A DNA stretch of 30,874 nt from a virus: IMG/VR virus record IMGVR_UViG_3300043775_000475, positions 1 to 30,874 of that record. One strand, 5' to 3'. Positions 26,569 to 30,874 of this stretch are shown here, piece after piece (positions within the stretch are counted from its first letter, which is position 1; every line of letters starts with the position of its first letter). The position numbers and the translations under genes are program-made. Under the pieces are notes generated by a model. That model ran no database searches and was not told where the DNA came from. It worked only from the letters and a program-made list of their open reading frames with translations.

Positions 26569-28181
26569 GCAATGTATCTGTTGAACGTTACGACGACTTT
26601 ACTGGTGGCCTGAACCTTCGGGCTGACCAATTCCAGTTGGCTCGTAATGAGTCACCAGACATGTTGAATGTTGAAATTGACCCTCGTGGTGGTTTGTTTA
26701 CTCGTGGTGCTATGCGTGAAATTAACTCAACTGCTGTTACTGGAACTTGGAATCCACACAGACTTCATGCGTTTTATGGTGCATCACCTAGGGTGATGCT
26801 GGCAAATAACACAAGCGTGTTTCATTCGTCTGGAACAAACTTCACGCAGTTGTTGTTTGGTGCTGGGACTCCAGTTGTTGCATCAAACACTCATGGTGCT
26901 TCTTTTGCTAACTGGGGTCAAAGTCTTTATGTTGCTACTGGCACAGCCGGGACTGCCACGTATATTTGGGATACTGGTAGTACTTATGCTACTGCTGTTC
27001 CCGCAATTGCAACAGCGGGAAACTTTAACGATAACTACAACTCACCTTCACGAAATCATTTCCCACAATGTGAGCATGTTGCTGTTCACGCAAACAAGAT
27101 GTTTGCCGCTGGAACAAATGATGCTGGAACTGTTTACAAGAACAGATTGAGATGGTCCCATGAGGCTGAACCAGAAGACTGGGCTACAGAGGATTATATT
27201 GATTTTCTTGGTGGTGGAGATGGCATAACTGCACTTGCTGTGTACGCAGGTCAGTTAATAGTTTTCAAACCAAACTCTGTTTACATTGTTTATGGTTATG
27301 AAAGTGCAGACTTTTCTGTTGTTGAACTCACAGCACGACTTGGTGTTGATTCACCAAATAAAGTTGCTGTTGCGGAGAATGGTATTTACTTCTACTCACA
27401 TCCGAATGGTTTGTTCTTCTACAACGGTTCAAGCATTGTTGATATATCGGATAACTTTAATTCTATTTATCCAAACAACTATGTCAATGACGCTGCCGTA
27501 TCAACGATTTCTGTTTCATATATAAATCGTCGTGTGTGGTTATCTTTACCATATTCAAAAACTAGTGTTGCATCAGTTGCAACAGTATGCTTGGTGTTTG
27601 ACCCAAGCATTGGTCAGCGTGGTTCTTACACAATGTTTTCAACATCAAGTGGGACAGGTTTGATTGGCGGTTGTGACTTCACTTCCTCTACTGGCACAAC
27701 GTATGGGTTGGGTATACATCCATCATTGCCACGTGTATTGAAGGTTGATGCATTTGAATCTGAAACAGATTTGATTGGCGGTGTTGAAAGTAATTTCAAT
27801 TCATACTACAGAACTGGTTGGGTTGATGGTCGTTCATATTCTGCAAAGAAGATGTGGCGTAGACCAGACATTGTTGTTAAACAGGTTGACACAGCAAGAA
27901 CCATTAACGTAAAGGTTTTCCACAACTACGAAGAAGCAAGTGGAAACGAAAGAAAGACATTCAACATTTCTCTTGATTCATCTGCCTCTGGAATGAACTG
28001 GGGAAGTGGTCGTTGGGGCTCTGGATATTGGGGTGTCAATGCTGAAGGTGCACAAGTTGTGCGAGGCTCGAATCTTGGTTTGGCTCGTTCTGTTCAGTTG
28101 TTATTTACTGGACCGACTGGATTGTCATGGGGAATTGACAGTATTTCATACAAGTTTAATACACGAAAGGTGACTGGATAA
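26565..28181 (+). CDS. tail nozzle / P22 gp10-like protein
   Basis: A 538-residue beta-propeller-like protein. The N-terminal D-D-F-T-G-G-L-N, many G-x-x-L-Y-V-A-T and G-G-G-D-G-I-T-A-L-A-V-Y-A-G-Q-L-I-V-F strands, and the W-G-S-G-R-W-G-S-G-Y-W-G region near the end resemble P22 gp10 and T7 gp12 nozzle proteins, which close the podovirus tail. It follows the connector gene by ATGA overlap. Confidence 0.78.
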   Translation: MSNVSVERYDDFTGGLNLRADQFQLARNESPDMLNVEIDPRGGLFTRGAMREINSTAVTGTWNPHRLHAFYGASPRVMLANNTSVFHSSGTNFTQLLFGAGTPVVASNTHGASFANWGQSLYVATGTAGTATYIWDTGSTYATAVPAIATAGNFNDNYNSPSRNHFPQCEHVAVHANKMFAAGTNDAGTVYKNRLRWSHEAEPEDWATEDYIDFLGGGDGITALAVYAGQLIVFKPNSVYIVYGYESADFSVVELTARLGVDSPNKVAVAENGIYFYSHPNGLFFYNGSSIVDISDNFNSIYPNNYVNDAAVSTISVSYINRRVWLSLPYSKTSVASVATVCLVFDPSIGQRGSYTMFSTSSGTGLIGGCDFTSSTGTTYGLGIHPSLPRVLKVDAFESETDLIGGVESNFNSYYRTGWVDGRSYSAKKMWRRPDIVVKQVDTARTINVKVFHNYEEASGNERKTFNISLDSSASGMNWGSGRWGSGYWGVNAEGAQVVRGSNLGLARSVQLLFTGPTGLSWGIDSISYKFNTRKVTG

Positions 28182-28462
28182 TGGCAATTATTATTCCACA
28201 TTCATTTATAAATGGAACTATCGCTGAAGCAACTGAGGTTAACGCAAACTTTACTTCGGTTAAGTTGTTCGTTGATGGACTGGCTGATGGTTCAAACATT
28301 GAAGCATCAGCAATTACCACCTCAAAGATAAACAACTCTGCAATTACAACAGATAAAATAACCAACGGAAACGTTACTTACGCAAAACTTGATTCAGCAA
28401 ACGTTTTAGCAAATTTGGCATTTGATGACCAAATTATTATTGGTGGACAGGTATTTGGCTGA
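28181..28462 (+). CDS. short tail appendage-like protein
   Basis: A 93-residue protein whose start, F-I-N-G-T-I-A-E-A-T-E-V-N-A-N-F, is a pattern seen at the N-terminus of many phage tail appendage proteins. It continues with short beta segments (S-A-I-T-T-S-K-I-N-N-S-A-I-T-T). Possibly a tail needle or spike-attachment piece. TAATG overlap with the nozzle gene. Confidence 0.6.
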   Translation: MAIIIPHSFINGTIAEATEVNANFTSVKLFVDGLADGSNIEASAITTSKINNSAITTDKITNGNVTYAKLDSANVLANLAFDDQIIIGGQVFG

Positions 28463-28644
28463 TGAATTCATTTTCAATTCCAGCACTAACTGCGTTGAAA
28501 TCCACGGATGCCGTTGTCATCCGTCAGATTGTTTCGTCGTTGGTTTCTGAGATTGACAAGTTAAATAAAAGAATAGATGACATGGAAGCCGATAGAAAAA
28601 AGGCTCAAGAGGACAGAAAGGCAGTAAAAAAATATGGCGTATGA
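28462..28644 (+). CDS. small coiled-coil virion protein
   Basis: A 60-residue protein with a C-terminal coiled coil (E-I-D-K-L-N-K-R-I-D-D-M-E-A-D-R-K-K). TGATG overlap upstream and an 11-base overlap downstream. A tail or internal-virion accessory by position. Confidence 0.6.
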   Translation: MNSFSIPALTALKSTDAVVIRQIVSSLVSEIDKLNKRIDDMEADRKKAQEDRKAVKKYGV

Positions 28645-29064
28645 CCCAAGTGTCTACGAATCGCAACGTAGACAGTTAATGCAGAATTATGCAGCAGAAG
28701 GTTCAATGAATGCTTTTGCACGTACGTTATCGAGGCAACGTGGTGAACGCAGTCTGTCTGATATGTCACGTCAGTTTGAACAGGCATTACCACAAATTAG
28801 GTCTGGTTATGCAAAAAGAAATTTAGTTACTCCAAATGTTAAGTCCGGTATTTTTGTTAATGCTTTGCAAAAATTTGCTATGGATAGAATGCGACAAGAA
28901 AACCAAGCAGCACAAGATTTGGCTCTAGAATTTGGTCAACAAGACGTACAGGAAAAAATGCGTCAAGAAAGGTTCAATCAAACTATGAAAGATTTGGAAG
29001 CAGATAAGGCTCGTCAAATTGCACAGGACGCTCAAGCAGTACTTCAATACAGGGCAGGTATGTA

Positions 29065-29065
<1 letters not shown>
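28634..29065 (+). CDS. internal virion-like protein
   Basis: A 143-residue, Gln/Arg-rich helical protein with heptad repeats (M-R-Q-E-N-Q-A-A-Q-D-L-A-L and later). The composition resembles small podovirus internal virion proteins that are ejected with the DNA. Start overlaps the preceding gene by 11 bases; TAATG overlaps the next. Confidence 0.62.
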
Positions 29066-30132
<1,067 letters not shown>

Positions 30133-30140
30133 GTAACGAA
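30133..30140 (+). promoter_or_regulatory. GTAACGAA box, last rightward copy
   Basis: Begins right after the preceding stop codon, 21 bases before the ATG at 30154, followed after five bases by TTATAGGGT. The 3' half resembles the start region of single-subunit phage RNA polymerase promoters, but the other copies do not keep that spacing. Confidence 0.55.
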
Positions 30141-30153
30141 AGACTTATAGGGT

Positions 30154-30874
30154 ATGACCGAAGAAGAACTGTTGGCTCTTGCCGCAACGCTTACTGGCAA
30201 TAAAGCCAATTTGAGTTCCTCTGAACTGTCACGTCTCTTTTCCCCATATCTTGGCGTTCTTTCTGGTACCTACACGTCTCCAACTACTGCCGTAAATGAC
30301 GACATGCTGTTTCAGCAGTATGCCCCAACCGTACTGCAGATTGTTCAGAATGAGACAGACCCTAACTCTTTGCGTGGACGAATCGCTAATGCAATTCTCC
30401 AAGGTCAGGCTGGATATATCGTCAAGCAGATGGTTCAGCAAGCGATTCTAAACCAAGAACCGGGTCTTGAGCCATTGCCTGAGGGCGAGCAGTCAAAGGT
30501 CTACTATGACCTTGTTGACCAACTTGAGAACGAAGTTCAGAAGTACAACACCGCAAAAATGTCTGCAAAGCAACAGGAGACAATCTTTAGTAAGGCTGGT
30601 CTTCCAGACCCAAGTCAACAGTATGCACCTGAACAACTTGACCCCAAGTTGTTTGAGCAAATGTTAAAGATTCAGAAGTCTGCGGTTCCAAAGGCTTCAA
30701 GTGTCAAGCCAGCAGACAATGGTGCAAACAGGCAAATTGAAGACCTTAAAAAAATGTATGCTGAAAAAATACGAATGGGTGAAATTGCTGTACCAAGAAA
30801 AAATATCTTTGGTAAGACCAGTAGCGTACAAGGCTTGCAGGGTGGAAACTGGTTTAATCCTTCTTCTTGGATTG
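30154..30874 (+). CDS. large internal virion-like protein, 3' truncated
   Basis: At least 240 residues, open to the window end, so the product is longer. It is helical, with Gln-rich stretches (A-N-A-I-L-Q-G-Q-A-G-Y-I-V-K-Q-M-V-Q-Q) and a Pro-rich linker near 195-205. It follows two internal-virion-like genes, so it is probably the largest ejected protein of the set. It may include a lysozyme-like domain further on, which cannot be seen here. No visible Shine-Dalgarno. Confidence 0.6.
   Translation, partial: MTEEELLALAATLTGNKANLSSSELSRLFSPYLGVLSGTYTSPTTAVNDDMLFQQYAPTVLQIVQNETDPNSLRGRIANAILQGQAGYIVKQMVQQAILNQEPGLEPLPEGEQSKVYYDLVDQLENEVQKYNTAKMSAKQQETIFSKAGLPDPSQQYAPEQLDPKLFEQMLKIQKSAVPKASSVKPADNGANRQIEDLKKMYAEKIRMGEIAVPRKNIFGKTSSVQGLQGGNWFNPSSWI

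Noticed and set aside
30133-30153. T7-type single-subunit RNA polymerase promoter
   Set aside because: TATAGGG and an upstream ACGA resemble it, but the other five rightward copies do not keep the spacing or the GGG, and no such polymerase gene is visible in the window.

Overview
The window is a piece of a tailed double-stranded DNA phage genome, most probably a podovirus of an actinobacterium. The podovirus call rests on the late cluster: terminase, portal, scaffold, coat, head-tail adaptor, a beta-propeller nozzle-like protein and long internal-virion-like proteins, with no tape measure, tail tube or sheath gene. The actinobacterial host is suggested by a WhiB-family iron-sulphur regulator, a family largely confined to Actinobacteria and their phages. 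No integrase, CI-like repressor, tRNA or CRISPR array was seen.

Layout. (1) 20-511, plus strand: an M15-type endolysin, overlapped tail to tail by a minus-strand gene. (2) 399-5657, minus strand: a tightly packed operon for replication and recombination (Cas4/AddB-like Fe-S nuclease, small conserved protein, DnaB-like helicase, archaeo-eukaryotic-type primase, RusA resolvase, a 20-residue membrane peptide, a second PD-(D/E)XK-like nuclease, a sigma region 4-like protein and small unknowns). Stop and start codons overlap almost throughout. A good sigma-70-type promoter lies at 5745-5772. (3) 5778-7695, minus strand: a lytic-transglycosylase-like protein, WhiB and unknowns. (4) 7723-12467, minus strand: an accessory block with a class II glutamine amidotransferase next to an Amidoligase_2-type ligase, a HAD phosphatase and many small proteins. 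Several genes have their own leader filled with palindromes. (5) 12719-13000, minus strand: a conserved basic protein. (6) 13001-13168: a divergent control region with a hairpin and a four-run G-quadruplex motif. (7) 13169-30874, plus strand: terminase small subunit, baseplate-like Ig protein, tail fibre with collagen-like repeats, glycine-rich adhesin, holin-like proteins, large terminase, portal, scaffold, coat, decoration-like protein, connector, nozzle and internal virion proteins. The last gene runs off the end.

Three non-coding systems stand out. A 17-bp palindrome, AGTAAGACGGTCTTACT or a one- or two-base variant, occurs six times and only between minus-strand genes of block 4. Two copies extend into 15-16 bp RNA hairpins whose G-U wobbles work only in the minus-strand transcript. 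The decamer ACTAGCACAA sits in four minus-strand leaders, each time just after a palindrome. On the late strand, GTAACGAA-like boxes occur at six gene junctions, five of them 21-23 nt before a start codon, often just after a hairpin, with one divergent copy on the minus strand at 13102-13109. These look like phage-specific regulatory grammars.

The most interesting coding observation is the amidotransferase plus amidoligase pair (7723-9792), which may release ammonia from glutamine and form an amide on an unknown small molecule, peptide or protein.
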